Source: Chitinophagaceae bacterium UBA2375
GTDB lineage: Bacteria; Bacteroidota; Bacteroidia; Chitinophagales; Chitinophagaceae
NCBI GenBank assembly: GCA_002343985.1
Contig: DDTB01000015.1
Location: forward strand, 61,625 to 125,624
Direction of reading: 5' to 3'
Length of the DNA: 64,000 nt
Within the stretch, counting starts at the first letter, position 1, and every line of letters starts with the position of its first letter. A model generated the notes under the pieces. That model had not been told where the DNA came from. It did not search any database and was given only the letters and a program-made list of their open reading frames with translations. The position numbers were made by a program, and so were the translations under genes. Of the stretch, positions 7,937-15,922 are shown piece by piece.

Positions 7937-9280
7937 TGATTTATTTTTGATTTCCCGTGCCCGTTTCACTGATCGGATGAGTAAGGGCCATACGCTGGCC
8001 ATTAACCCGATGATCAATGTGCATCCTGATAACATGAATACGATAAAATAGGGCCTGAGCCCCAGCATCATTTTTTGAAATGGGATTTGTGGCTCATGGA
8101 ACTGCCAGTATCCCTTGCGTATACCGGCTGCGATCAGGGCAAGCCAGAATACCAGCAACGATACCTGCAATAGCCAGAATGATTTTACTGGCCAGGGCCT
8201 GTTTTTTCTTTCTTTCCCCCAAATAATATCATGCAGGAATGCCAGCAGCAGCATGCTGTTGATGCCAATGGTGGAGCCCATGGCATGCGCGACAGTGATA
8301 TGTGTGCCATGCGTATAAATATTAATGGCCGGTACCGACATGGCGATGGCCAGCAGGAGGTTCAATAAAATCCAGTATTCTGATGCCAGCATAAACCTGT
8401 ATCCGGGTAGTGATACAAACAGTTTGGATGATTGCATCGATTTCTTCCATCCATGAATGATGCGTGCAAGGATGATGAGTTCCGTCATGCTGACGGCATA
8501 ACTGATTAACCGTACATAGGTATGTGTGGGTAAAGTATAGATATGGTGCCCCCAGTTAAACATCAGGTTAAATAACCCCAGGAAATACATGGCAAATGCA
8601 AGCCACGACCGGCTGTAGGTATGCGAAGGGTCGTGTTTCTCCATGTAATAAAAGCTGCATCCGTAAATCAGTAAATTCCAGCAGCCCACAATGCTGCCAT
8701 TCGATTTCCATTGTATGCTCATGTCGAGCAGCACGCGCTCCCTGAAATAGGGGATCAGGTATAGATAAGATTCTGAAAATGTAACCAGGAAAAATAACGC
8801 ACCGGTCAGCCACATCCATACATACACGGGTTGTTGCCGAAGGTTGCGGATATGCTTGATGAATATCCATACAAAAAGTACCCAGGCTAACGCGATGGGT
8901 ATGGATAAAAGGGGAGGGTATTCCCAGTATTCACGCCCGCCAAAATTTCCGGTTAGGTACGACAATAGAATGCCCGCAACAGAAACTAACAATAAGGCCT
9001 GCATGATTTTCCCAGCCAACCTGACTTTGAAACTGCTGCCGGATCTTTCACCCGCATAATACAATGTAGTGCCCATCGCGGCAAGGATGATCCAGAATAA
9101 TACAGATGATACATGCATAGGCCGCACCCGTTCAAAGGAAAGTTGATTTTTAAGCCAGCCTGGCAACACGTATTGAAGGCTTCCCACAAAACCAAAAAGC
9201 AAACCGGTGATCAGTAATATCATCGCCGTTTGCATGAGTCTGACGGGTAAAAGGGAATCAGTCTGTTTTGATGTTTCCAT
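7862..9280 (-). CDS. norB: NorB-like nitric oxide reductase catalytic subunit with altered metal ligands
   Basis: Haem-copper-superfamily membrane subunit expected to reduce NO to N2O with electrons from NorC. About 12 hydrophobic helices; His56 (RPMHVSS) fits the low-spin haem ligand, His245-His246 (NWGHHIYTLPTH) two FeB ligands and His332 (VAHAMGS) the haem b3 ligand. Against classical cNOR, WWVVHLWVEGVWE aligns with QWKSNGSIVGCWN here: the third FeB His becomes Asn194 and the ligand Glu becomes Val198. The second His of the helix-X HxH becomes Met334. It is thus a divergent NOR type or another terminal reductase. Start ATG 9280 lies inside norC (23-bp overlap). It is 472 aa and the last gene of the minus-strand run. 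Confidence 0.75.
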   Translation of the reverse strand: METSKQTDSLLPVRLMQTAMILLITGLLFGFVGSLQYVLPGWLKNQLSFERVRPMHVSSVLFWIILAAMGTTLYYAGERSGSSFKVRLAGKIMQALLLVSVAGILLSYLTGNFGGREYWEYPPLLSIPIALAWVLFVWIFIKHIRNLRQQPVYVWMWLTGALFFLVTFSESYLYLIPYFRERVLLDMSIQWKSNGSIVGCWNLLIYGCSFYYMEKHDPSHTYSRSWLAFAMYFLGLFNLMFNWGHHIYTLPTHTYVRLISYAVSMTELIILARIIHGWKKSMQSSKLFVSLPGYRFMLASEYWILLNLLLAIAMSVPAINIYTHGTHITVAHAMGSTIGINSMLLLAFLHDIIWGKERKNRPWPVKSFWLLQVSLLVFWLALIAAGIRKGYWQFHEPQIPFQKMMLGLRPYFIVFMLSGCTLIIGLMASVWPLLIRSVKRAREIKNKSSLYVEHLPDEYHPIVPVRRDVAGK

Positions 9281-9659
9281 ACCAGGTTGGGTTAAATCTG
9301 TTTGGATCCGCGGTCCCGCTGGCATCCATAGCTTGTAAAAATGCCTGCACCGCCTGAATCTCATCTTCTGTCAATCTAAAATCCGGCATGATGTCTGTTC
9401 CATGTTTGAGGAATGCCCTGGTTTGTTCGGGTGTTCTTCGTCTAACCGTATTCGTTAGGTCTGGCCCCAGGTACCCGCCAAGTCCGTAAAACTGGTGGCA
9501 TGACTGACAGTTTTTTTTCTGCCATATATTTTTTCCCTGTAGTGCAACCCCATCCAGTTCTTGCTCATTCGGTGGCGGTGTTATGTACAGGTGCGCGCTG
9601 TACAAGCTGAAAGAGAGCAACAGCGTCATGAAAATGGTCCATTTAAATCGGTCAGGCAT
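9258..9659 (-). CDS. norC: NorC cytochrome c subunit of nitric oxide reductase
   Basis: Membrane-anchored monohaem cytochrome c that passes electrons to the catalytic subunit. The 133-aa protein has one N-terminal helix (residues 8-25, KWTIFMTLLLSFSLYSAHLYI), the haem site NCQSCHQFYGLGGYLGPDL and an axial Met in DIMPDF. These match NorC of the cNOR complex. Its 3' end overlaps the norB start by 23 bp, so the two are translationally coupled. It starts only 8 bp after the tryptophanase stop, so it probably shares that transcript. Confidence 0.9.
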   Translation of the reverse strand: MPDRFKWTIFMTLLLSFSLYSAHLYITPPPNEQELDGVALQGKNIWQKKNCQSCHQFYGLGGYLGPDLTNTVRRRTPEQTRAFLKHGTDIMPDFRLTEDEIQAVQAFLQAMDASGTADPNRFNPTWYGNIKTD

Positions 9660-9667
9660 CAGGCATT

Positions 9668-11047
9668 TTATTTATTGTCTATAGGCGCCAGCTTAGCGGT
9701 GAAATGACGGAGCAGTGCAGACTCTTCAATGATGCGCAGGCCCTTTATGTTATCTCTTTTTTGAAAAACTTCAATCACCACTTCCGCTACATAATCGATA
9801 TGGCTTTGCGTGTACACCCTGCGGGGCACGGCCATCCGCACCAGTTCCATTTGCGCGGGAACCGTGTGCCCATTGGCATCGTATTTGCCAAACATCAGTG
9901 TTCCAATCTCAACCGAACGCACACCACCTTCAAGGTATAAGGCACAGGCCAGCGCTTGTCCGGGTAATTCACTGGCGGGTATATGCGGCAAAAAAGCCGC
10001 AGCATCGAGGTACACGGCATGGCCTCCGGCAGGCTGCATCACGGGAACACCCGCGGCCATTAATTTTTCGGTCAGGTATTCCATACTCCTGATCCTGTAT
10101 TGCAGGTATTGTTCATCCATCACTTCCCTCAAACCTATCGCGATGGCTTCCAGGTCACGCCCGGCGAGGCCACCATAGGTGGGGAAGCCTTCCGTGATCA
10201 CCAGCAGGTTTCTGCAATCCATGGCGAGCTCTGAGTCCCGCATGGCCAGGAAACCGCCAATATTAGCAAAAGCGTCTTTTTTGGCGCTCATAGTGCATCC
10301 ATCAGCATATGAAAACATCTCGCGGACGATATCCCCAATACTCCTGTTTGCATAGCCCGGTTCCCTTTGTTTGATGAACCAGGCATTTTCCGCGAATCGG
10401 CAAGCATCAATGAACATGGGTACCCGGTTTTCTTTACAAATCCTGCTCACTTCACGGATGTTTTCCATGCTCACCGGTTGTCCGCCTCCGGAGTTATTCG
10501 TTACCGTTAGTACGCACAATGGGATATGACTGGCGCCTTTTTCTTTGATGAACGACTCCAATGTTGTTGTATCCATATTGCCTTTAAATGGAGCGGGTAC
10601 AGTAGGGTGCTTACCGGCTTCACACAAAAGGTCAATGCCTTCCGCGCCACTGTATTCTATATTGGCACGTGTGGTATCAAAAAGGGTATTGCTCAAAAAA
10701 TATTTGCCCTTGCCACCCAGGATGCTGAACAGGATTTTTTCTGATGCCCTTCCCTGGTGCGTAGGGATAACGATGGGAAGGCCGGTGATATCCTGAATGG
10801 TTTTTTCAAACCTGAAAAAACTTTCACTGCCAGCGTAGGATTCATCCCCCCTCATCATACCTGCCCATTGCTCACTGCTCATGGCGCTCGTGCCGCTGTC
10901 TGTCAGCAAATCAATCAGCACATCCCTGGCGGCGACCCGAAACAGGTTGTAATGCGCTTTAGAAAGTATCTCAGCCCTTTCGGCTGGGGTATTGACGTAT
11001 ATGGGTTCTACGGATTTTATCCGGAACGGTTCAATGATGGTTTTCAT
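9668..11047 (-). CDS. tnaA: Tryptophanase
   Basis: PLP enzyme cleaving tryptophan to indole, pyruvate and ammonia. The beta-eliminating lyase signature is complete: IDLLTDSGT, MMRGDESYAGS, IPTHQGR, FIDACRFAENAWF and the PLP lysine K257 in MSAKKDAFANIGG. Tyrosine phenol-lyase is the close alternative; it has Arg at the position occupied here by Ile in RSVEIGT, as in tryptophanase (AVEIGS), so tryptophanase is favoured. ATG 11047 gives 459 aa and the normal EPFRIKSVEP start; an upstream extension is not family-like. It stands unexpectedly between a putative NO-related membrane gene and norC (8 bp). Confidence 0.9.
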   Translation of the reverse strand: MKTIIEPFRIKSVEPIYVNTPAERAEILSKAHYNLFRVAARDVLIDLLTDSGTSAMSSEQWAGMMRGDESYAGSESFFRFEKTIQDITGLPIVIPTHQGRASEKILFSILGGKGKYFLSNTLFDTTRANIEYSGAEGIDLLCEAGKHPTVPAPFKGNMDTTTLESFIKEKGASHIPLCVLTVTNNSGGGQPVSMENIREVSRICKENRVPMFIDACRFAENAWFIKQREPGYANRSIGDIVREMFSYADGCTMSAKKDAFANIGGFLAMRDSELAMDCRNLLVITEGFPTYGGLAGRDLEAIAIGLREVMDEQYLQYRIRSMEYLTEKLMAAGVPVMQPAGGHAVYLDAAAFLPHIPASELPGQALACALYLEGGVRSVEIGTLMFGKYDANGHTVPAQMELVRMAVPRRVYTQSHIDYVAEVVIEVFQKRDNIKGLRIIEESALLRHFTAKLAPIDNK

Positions 11048-11194
11048 CAGTTGATAATAAATTTGAAAATGGAAGAAATGAGAATATAAATTAATCGGGG
11101 AGGGTGAAAGCCTATGAGGGCCTGCGGATAATGTTCTTCCAGATTTGCATATGGCAAAATTCTCGCGATGAAATGATATGAACAATGATAACGG

Positions 11195-12415
11195 TCATTC
11201 TTTACTTTTCTTAATCCCTATGTTCAGCATGAATATTCCGCTGAACATGATCAAAGCAGCGCCAAATAACCATTCGTTGATATGGGGCAATGCTATATAA
11301 TACATACCTGCCAATCCCTGTGTCATCAGTAATAATTCGTTGATGATGATGCCGGCGGTAAAAATATAAGCGCCGGCCCGGCCAGGTTTGTTCAACGCAA
11401 TTTTCCGGTAAGCCAGCATCAGTCCGATGATGCATAAACTTGTTACTGCCAATAGTACCAGATGCAGGTAGCCAATAACAATCGGCCTGAAGCCAAATGC
11501 CAGTGTGCTCATCACGGGAATCACGCTGCCAGATTGCAGGATGATTTTTATGCTGAACGCGATAAACGACAACAATAAAAGTGTGCCACCAAGTGCAGTG
11601 CATTGTTCCCTGATGGCGGTTTTATATTTGAGTACGATACTTGCCAGCTTGATCCAACCGATGATTTGCAGAATCACGGCGATGATGGTCAGGATATATA
11701 ATACGAGGTGAAGGTTGGCCCATAAGGTAGATAAGAAATACGCTGGTACTGCTGCCAAAGCGAATAACCAGAATATGCGTTGTAATATTTGGGGCGGGAC
11801 GCCTGCGTCGAATAATCGTGAAGCCACCAAGCCCATACAGGCAAAAAAGAACCATCCATTATATTGGAAGTGAAGGAAATAATATTCGGATGCGAGGTAC
11901 CATTCCTGGTTAACTGATTTTGTGGCCATCATGGCCGCCAGGCTGAAAGCGCCGAGTGAGGAAATCACCGAAAAAAACAGGGAAGCCCTGAACCATTGGT
12001 CAGACACGTTGGGTGATGCCGCCTTTTTCAGGTCAACCCAGTATTGCCAGGCAAATACATAGGAAACTAGTACGGCAAGGCTGGAGAAACTGATCGACAC
12101 GGCCCCGTATCCCTGGATGGGAAAACTGATTAGCATGCCAACCGCTGCCAGCAAGTTGCCCCATAACAACCAGCTATAGATTTTGTGCAAGGGGCGTCCA
12201 TGCTGCCTGTTTTGCAAATGCCTTAGCAGTAGGGCCATCAAAGCCATGGTGATCCAGCCGGTAAACGCGTAATGCGAATGGCCGTGGAGCAGGCTTTTTT
12301 GATGAACGAATGGGAGATAGAACGCGATTTTATACCTCAGTACAACACCCAATAAAGCTACAATCAGGAGGTTGATCAGCGAAACACGGAACCATCGGTG
12401 CAGGTTGATCGGCAT
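11195..12415 (-). CDS. Polytopic membrane protein with HGHSH motif, denitrification-associated
   Basis: 406 aa with about 12 hydrophobic segments. I do not recognise it as a named family. Conserved-looking features are a His cluster before helix 2 (QKSLLHGHSHYAFTGW), a Tyr/His-rich stretch YYFLHFQYNGWFFF near residue 180, and GYLHLVLLAVTS near 315. Helix-embedded His residues suggest a haem- or metal-binding membrane protein distantly like haem-copper oxidase subunit I or NnrS; this is inference. It lies between the Crp/Fnr regulator (52 bp upstream) and tnaA-norC-norB, all on the minus strand, which points to NO metabolism or its tolerance. Confidence 0.65.
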   Translation of the reverse strand: MPINLHRWFRVSLINLLIVALLGVVLRYKIAFYLPFVHQKSLLHGHSHYAFTGWITMALMALLLRHLQNRQHGRPLHKIYSWLLWGNLLAAVGMLISFPIQGYGAVSISFSSLAVLVSYVFAWQYWVDLKKAASPNVSDQWFRASLFFSVISSLGAFSLAAMMATKSVNQEWYLASEYYFLHFQYNGWFFFACMGLVASRLFDAGVPPQILQRIFWLFALAAVPAYFLSTLWANLHLVLYILTIIAVILQIIGWIKLASIVLKYKTAIREQCTALGGTLLLLSFIAFSIKIILQSGSVIPVMSTLAFGFRPIVIGYLHLVLLAVTSLCIIGLMLAYRKIALNKPGRAGAYIFTAGIIINELLLMTQGLAGMYYIALPHINEWLFGAALIMFSGIFMLNIGIKKSKE

Positions 12416-12467
12416 GCTGCAAAGTAATTGGGAGAACTCCGGTTAAATTATGAGCGGACTCATATTT

Positions 12468-13064
12468 CTAACAATAAACCTTGCCTTTGTTGATGGTGAG
12501 TTCTCCTTTATCGTGGAGGTTACGGATGGTGCGGATGACAGTTTCCACCCGAAGGCCCGTCATATCTGCAATTTGCTGCCGCGTTAATGTCAGCCTGTTG
12601 CATTTGGGGCATAAATGCTTTTTGGTTTTACGGATATAATCGATCAGTTTACTGACGCTGTTTTCCGGATCATGGTAGGCTATTTCCTTAATGAAATAGA
12701 ATTTATACCGAAGCCTTTCAGTGATCATTTTTGTAAATGCAAAGTGCAGGTCCTGGTTATCCCTAAGCAGCTTCAGGAAATTAGATTTATGCAGCCTGAG
12801 GATTAGTGAATCTTCATCAGCAATGGCGCTGGCAGCATAAGGGTGATCGTCAAACAAGGGCAATTCCCCAAAACTTTCCCCTGGTTCAACCATATTTTGC
12901 AGGAACTCCCGGCCCTGTTCATCAATATTCACCCATCTCACTTTACCACTAACCAATTGATGATAAAATACACCTTGTCCGCCCTCCATGAAAATGATTT
13001 CACCGGCCGGTACTTTTTTATACGCAGCACCGCAGGCTAAAAGGGTATCAATGTCAATCATCAT
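12468..13064 (-). CDS. Crp/Fnr-family transcription regulator
   Basis: 198 aa. The N-terminal cyclic-nucleotide-type beta barrel covers residues 5-120 (GEIIFMEGGQGVFYHQL, GESFGELPLF), followed by the dimer helix and a winged helix near 155-190 (TRQQIADMTGLRVETVIRTI). No N-terminal Fe-S cysteine cluster like Fnr is seen. A CPKC pair sits just before the DNA-binding helix; it could bind a metal or just be structural. Position between the nor-related minus-strand genes and the divergent nos cluster suggests a DNR/NnrR-type regulator of both, responding to NO or low O2 (inference). Start ATG 13064; the next codon is also ATG. Confidence 0.88.
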   Translation of the reverse strand: MMIDIDTLLACGAAYKKVPAGEIIFMEGGQGVFYHQLVSGKVRWVNIDEQGREFLQNMVEPGESFGELPLFDDHPYAASAIADEDSLILRLHKSNFLKLLRDNQDLHFAFTKMITERLRYKFYFIKEIAYHDPENSVSKLIDYIRKTKKHLCPKCNRLTLTRQQIADMTGLRVETVIRTIRNLHDKGELTINKGKVYC

Positions 13065-13136
13065 GCGCTTTGTTTTCGGTGAGTCAAAACTATTCCCCTA
13101 CGCCAGTATCCGGCATGATTTCAAATGGATTGGATA

Positions 13137-13150
13137 ATGATCCTAATCAA
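13137..13150. promoter_or_regulatory. Fnr/Dnr-like box between the regulator and the nos genes
   Basis: ATGAT-CCTA-ATCAA differs from the Fnr-type consensus TTGAT-N4-ATCAA at a single base. It lies 73 bp upstream of the Crp/Fnr gene and about 157 bp before the cytochrome c gene start, in the only divergent gap of the cluster (13065-13306). It suits a site used by the adjacent regulator for its own promoter; an additional -7-like TAACCTTG occurs near 13264 for the nos side. Confidence 0.5.
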
Positions 13151-13306
13151 TTTTCTTTTTTAAATATACTGATTTTCGTCATGATTCGGTGCTTTTCAAC
13201 AGGAATTAAGATCATTACCGGCAATGTATGACTGTACGCATAAAAATCCGCCAGGTTCTGAACTAACCTTGTGCCATCATTTTTAACACACTTAATCACA
13301 TCAATT

Positions 13307-13798
13307 ATGAAAAAATGGGCCATCATCCTCATCATCGGAGCCTTTGTTGCTTCCTGTGGCGGAGATAAGTCATCCGACAATCAATCTTCTGAACCGGCTG
13401 CAGCTTCAGGGCCTTCAGCTACTGAGCCGGCCAAATCAGAAAATCCTTCTTATGATCCCACGAGGGGTTCCGGAAAGTTTACAAAAGTAGATGTGTCGCC
13501 AACACTTGATAAGGCCATGGCTGATAATGGTGAGAAAGTGTATTCTGTGAAATGCAGCGGTTGCCATAAACTGACAGATGAAAGGCTTGTAGGGCCAGGA
13601 TGGGCGGGTGTTACCGGTCGGAATACTGCTGAATGGATTATGAACTTCTCAACCAATACGGCAGAGATGCTGGATAAAGACCCTAAGGCACAGGCCCAGT
13701 TGGAAATTTGTTTGGTGCGCATGCCCAATCAAAACCTTTCTGATGATGAAGCCCGCCATGTGTATGAATTCATGCGCAAAAACGATGGTGTCAAGTAA
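13307..13798 (+). CDS. Lipoprotein cytochrome c of the nos cluster
   Basis: Monohaem c-type cytochrome anchored as a lipoprotein: signal with lipobox VASC, lipidated at Cys17, then a Ser/Ala/Pro-rich linker of about 40 residues and the haem domain with C83-S-G-C86-H87 and a likely axial Met139 (VRMPNQ). It is 163 aa from ATG 13307; the upstream in-frame ATG at 13271 adds a stretch that would spoil the signal peptide. Immediately before nosZ (42 bp), it most likely donates electrons to nitrous oxide reductase, the job of NosC-type cytochromes in clade II nos clusters. Confidence 0.88.
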   Translation: MKKWAIILIIGAFVASCGGDKSSDNQSSEPAAASGPSATEPAKSENPSYDPTRGSGKFTKVDVSPTLDKAMADNGEKVYSVKCSGCHKLTDERLVGPGWAGVTGRNTAEWIMNFSTNTAEMLDKDPKAQAQLEICLVRMPNQNLSDDEARHVYEFMRKNDGVK

Positions 13799-13840
13799 AG
13801 CCTTCAATATCAAAAGTAAACTCACCCTTAATTTATATAT

Positions 13841-15856
13841 ATGAAAAGAAATATCTTCATCTCTTGTTCCTTGCTGGGAGCATGTTTGATGCTGGGATTC
13901 AGTTCCTGTAAACCCAAAACCGCGGGGTCTGCCCTGGGCTCCGATGCTGCTGCCAAAGCTTATGTAGCCCCGGGCAAATACGATGAATTCTACAATTTTG
14001 TGTCTGGTGGCTTCAGCGGACAAATGAGCGTCTATGGATTACCGTCAGGCCGCCTGCTCCGCGTGATCCCCGTGTTCTCCGTTGACCCGGAAAAAGGCTG
14101 GGGTTATAGCGAAGAAACAAAACCCATGCTGAATACCTCTCATGGTTTTGTGCCCTGGGATGACCTGCACCACACCGAACTGTCGCAAACCAATGGCGAA
14201 ATCGATGGCCGCTGGGTTTTTGGTAATGCCAACAACACCCCACGTGTTGCCCGGATTGACCTGACCACATTCCGCACTGCAGAAATCATCGAATTGCCGA
14301 ATAGCGCCGGTAACCACTCCTCTCCGTTTATCACCGAGAATACCGAGTATGTGGTAGCCGGTACACGTTTTAGTGTGCCTACCGATGATTCCAATGGCGA
14401 TGTGCCCATCAATACCTACAAACAAAATTTCAAAGGAACCATCAGTTTTATCAGTGTTGGTAAGGAAGATGGTACAATGGACCTGGCATTCCAGATCCTT
14501 TGCCCCGGTGTAAACTTCGACCTGAGCCATGCCGGTAAAGGAAAATCGCATGGATGGTTCTTCTTCTCCTGTTACAATACGGAACAGGCCAACACCCTGC
14601 TGGAAGTGAATGCTTCTCAAAAGGATAAAGACTTTATCATGGCTGTTAACTGGAAGAAGGCGGAAGAATATATCAAAGCCGGTAAAGGACGCAGGCAAAC
14701 TGTGAAATACGCCCACAATAAATTTGATGAGAAAACACATACAGCCATTTCAACCATCAAAACAGAAGTCATCATCCTCGATTCAAAGGAATTGAAAGAC
14801 ATCTGCTACATGATCCCTTGCCCCAAATCACCGCACGGTTGCGACGTTGATCCAACCGGTGAATACATCGTGGGTTCCGGTAAACTGGCCGCCCTCATTC
14901 CTGTGTTTAGTTTTGATAAACTGCAGAAAGCCATTGCTGCCAAAGATTTCATTGGCGAATATGATGGCATCCCTATTGTAAAGTATGAATCAGCGCTATA
15001 CGGTGAAGTAAAGAAGCCGGGCCTCGGTCCTTTGCATACTGAGTTTGATGGAAAGGGTAATGCCTATACTTCATTCTTTGTATCATCAGAAGTGGTGAAA
15101 TGGAATATTAAAGACCTGAAAGTGGTTGACCGTGTGCCCACTTACTATTCTGTAGGCCACCTTTGCATCCCTGGCGGCGACAGTAAGAAGCCAAACCCCA
15201 AGTACCTGATCGCGTATAACAAGATCACTAAAGACCGTTACCTGCCCACCGGGCCTGAACTGTCTCAAAGTGCACAGTTGTATGATATCAGCGGCGAGAA
15301 AATGCAGATGATCCTCGACTTCCCAACTATCGGTGAACCGCACTACGCGCAGGCTGTTGCAGCCGACGTTATCAAAAACAAATCAGTTAAGTTCTTCAAG
15401 TTTGAAGACAATAAACACCCATATGTTACAAAAGGTGAAGCCGATGCAAAAGTGGTTCGTGAAGGAAATAAAGTACATGTGTACATGACTTCCATCCGCT
15501 CTCATTTCGCGCCTGATAATATAGAAGGTATTAAACTTGGCGATGAAGTGTATTTCCACGTCACCAACCAGGAACAGGATTGGGACGTTCCGCACGGTTT
15601 TGCCATTAAGGGCGCAGACAATGCTGAACTGCTGATCATGCCCGGTGAAACACAGACCCTGAAATGGGTTCCCAACAGGGTTGGCATGTTCCCGATGTAT
15701 TGCACCGACTTCTGCAGTGCATTGCACCAGGAAATGCAGGGATATGTTCGTGTATCCCCGGCCGGTAGTAATGTGCCGCTCACGTACAGCATAGGAACAA
15801 ACCTGCCCCCGGCCGAAAACAGCGCTGTACCTGCAGCAGCTCCTGCCGGAAAATAA
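13841..15856 (+). CDS. nosZ: Nitrous oxide reductase, clade II (Sec/lipoprotein type)
   Basis: Periplasmic multicopper enzyme reducing N2O to N2. The N-terminus is a Sec/lipobox signal (LMLGFSSC, Cys27) rather than a twin-arginine signal, the mark of clade II enzymes. Seven-blade propeller CuZ ligands are seen as LHHTELSQTNG, LSHAGKGKSHGW, SPHGCDV, LHTEFDG and EPHYAQ. The C-terminal cupredoxin binds CuA: DWDVPHGF and MYCTDFCSALHQEMQGY with the two Cys, His and Met. The 671-aa length is complete. It is followed by a strong hairpin and then the accessory genes nosL, D, F, Y on the same strand. Confidence 0.97.
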   Translation: MKRNIFISCSLLGACLMLGFSSCKPKTAGSALGSDAAAKAYVAPGKYDEFYNFVSGGFSGQMSVYGLPSGRLLRVIPVFSVDPEKGWGYSEETKPMLNTSHGFVPWDDLHHTELSQTNGEIDGRWVFGNANNTPRVARIDLTTFRTAEIIELPNSAGNHSSPFITENTEYVVAGTRFSVPTDDSNGDVPINTYKQNFKGTISFISVGKEDGTMDLAFQILCPGVNFDLSHAGKGKSHGWFFFSCYNTEQANTLLEVNASQKDKDFIMAVNWKKAEEYIKAGKGRRQTVKYAHNKFDEKTHTAISTIKTEVIILDSKELKDICYMIPCPKSPHGCDVDPTGEYIVGSGKLAALIPVFSFDKLQKAIAAKDFIGEYDGIPIVKYESALYGEVKKPGLGPLHTEFDGKGNAYTSFFVSSEVVKWNIKDLKVVDRVPTYYSVGHLCIPGGDSKKPNPKYLIAYNKITKDRYLPTGPELSQSAQLYDISGEKMQMILDFPTIGEPHYAQAVAADVIKNKSVKFFKFEDNKHPYVTKGEADAKVVREGNKVHVYMTSIRSHFAPDNIEGIKLGDEVYFHVTNQEQDWDVPHGFAIKGADNAELLIMPGETQTLKWVPNRVGMFPMYCTDFCSALHQEMQGYVRVSPAGSNVPLTYSIGTNLPPAENSAVPAAAPAGK

Positions 15857-15865
15857 TTCAACATG

Positions 15866-15911
15866 GATGCCGGCTTACGGCCCGGGCCACAAACCCGGTC
15901 GGGCCGGCATC
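15866..15911 (+). terminator. Strong hairpin between nosZ and nosL
   Basis: Perfect 9-bp outer stem GATGCCGGC (15866-15874) / GCCGGCATC (15903-15911), with further GC pairing inside, followed by TTT. It may partly terminate or, more likely, shield the nosZ transcript 3' end so that nosZ is made in excess over its accessory genes. It also shows that the in-frame ATG at 15863 is not the start of the next gene. Confidence 0.7.
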
Positions 15912-15922
15912 TTTCATATTAT

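Noticed and set aside
9668..11047. Tyrosine phenol-lyase as product instead of tryptophanase
   Set aside because: The Arg that marks tyrosine phenol-lyase is Ile here (VEIGT), as in tryptophanase.
14045..14740. 231-codon minus-strand open frame inside nosZ
   Set aside because: Antisense to conserved copper-site codons, low-likelihood composition; a coding shadow.
15863..15922. Upstream start of the NosL fusion at ATG 15863
   Set aside because: This stretch forms the intergenic hairpin and its translation is not signal- or family-like.
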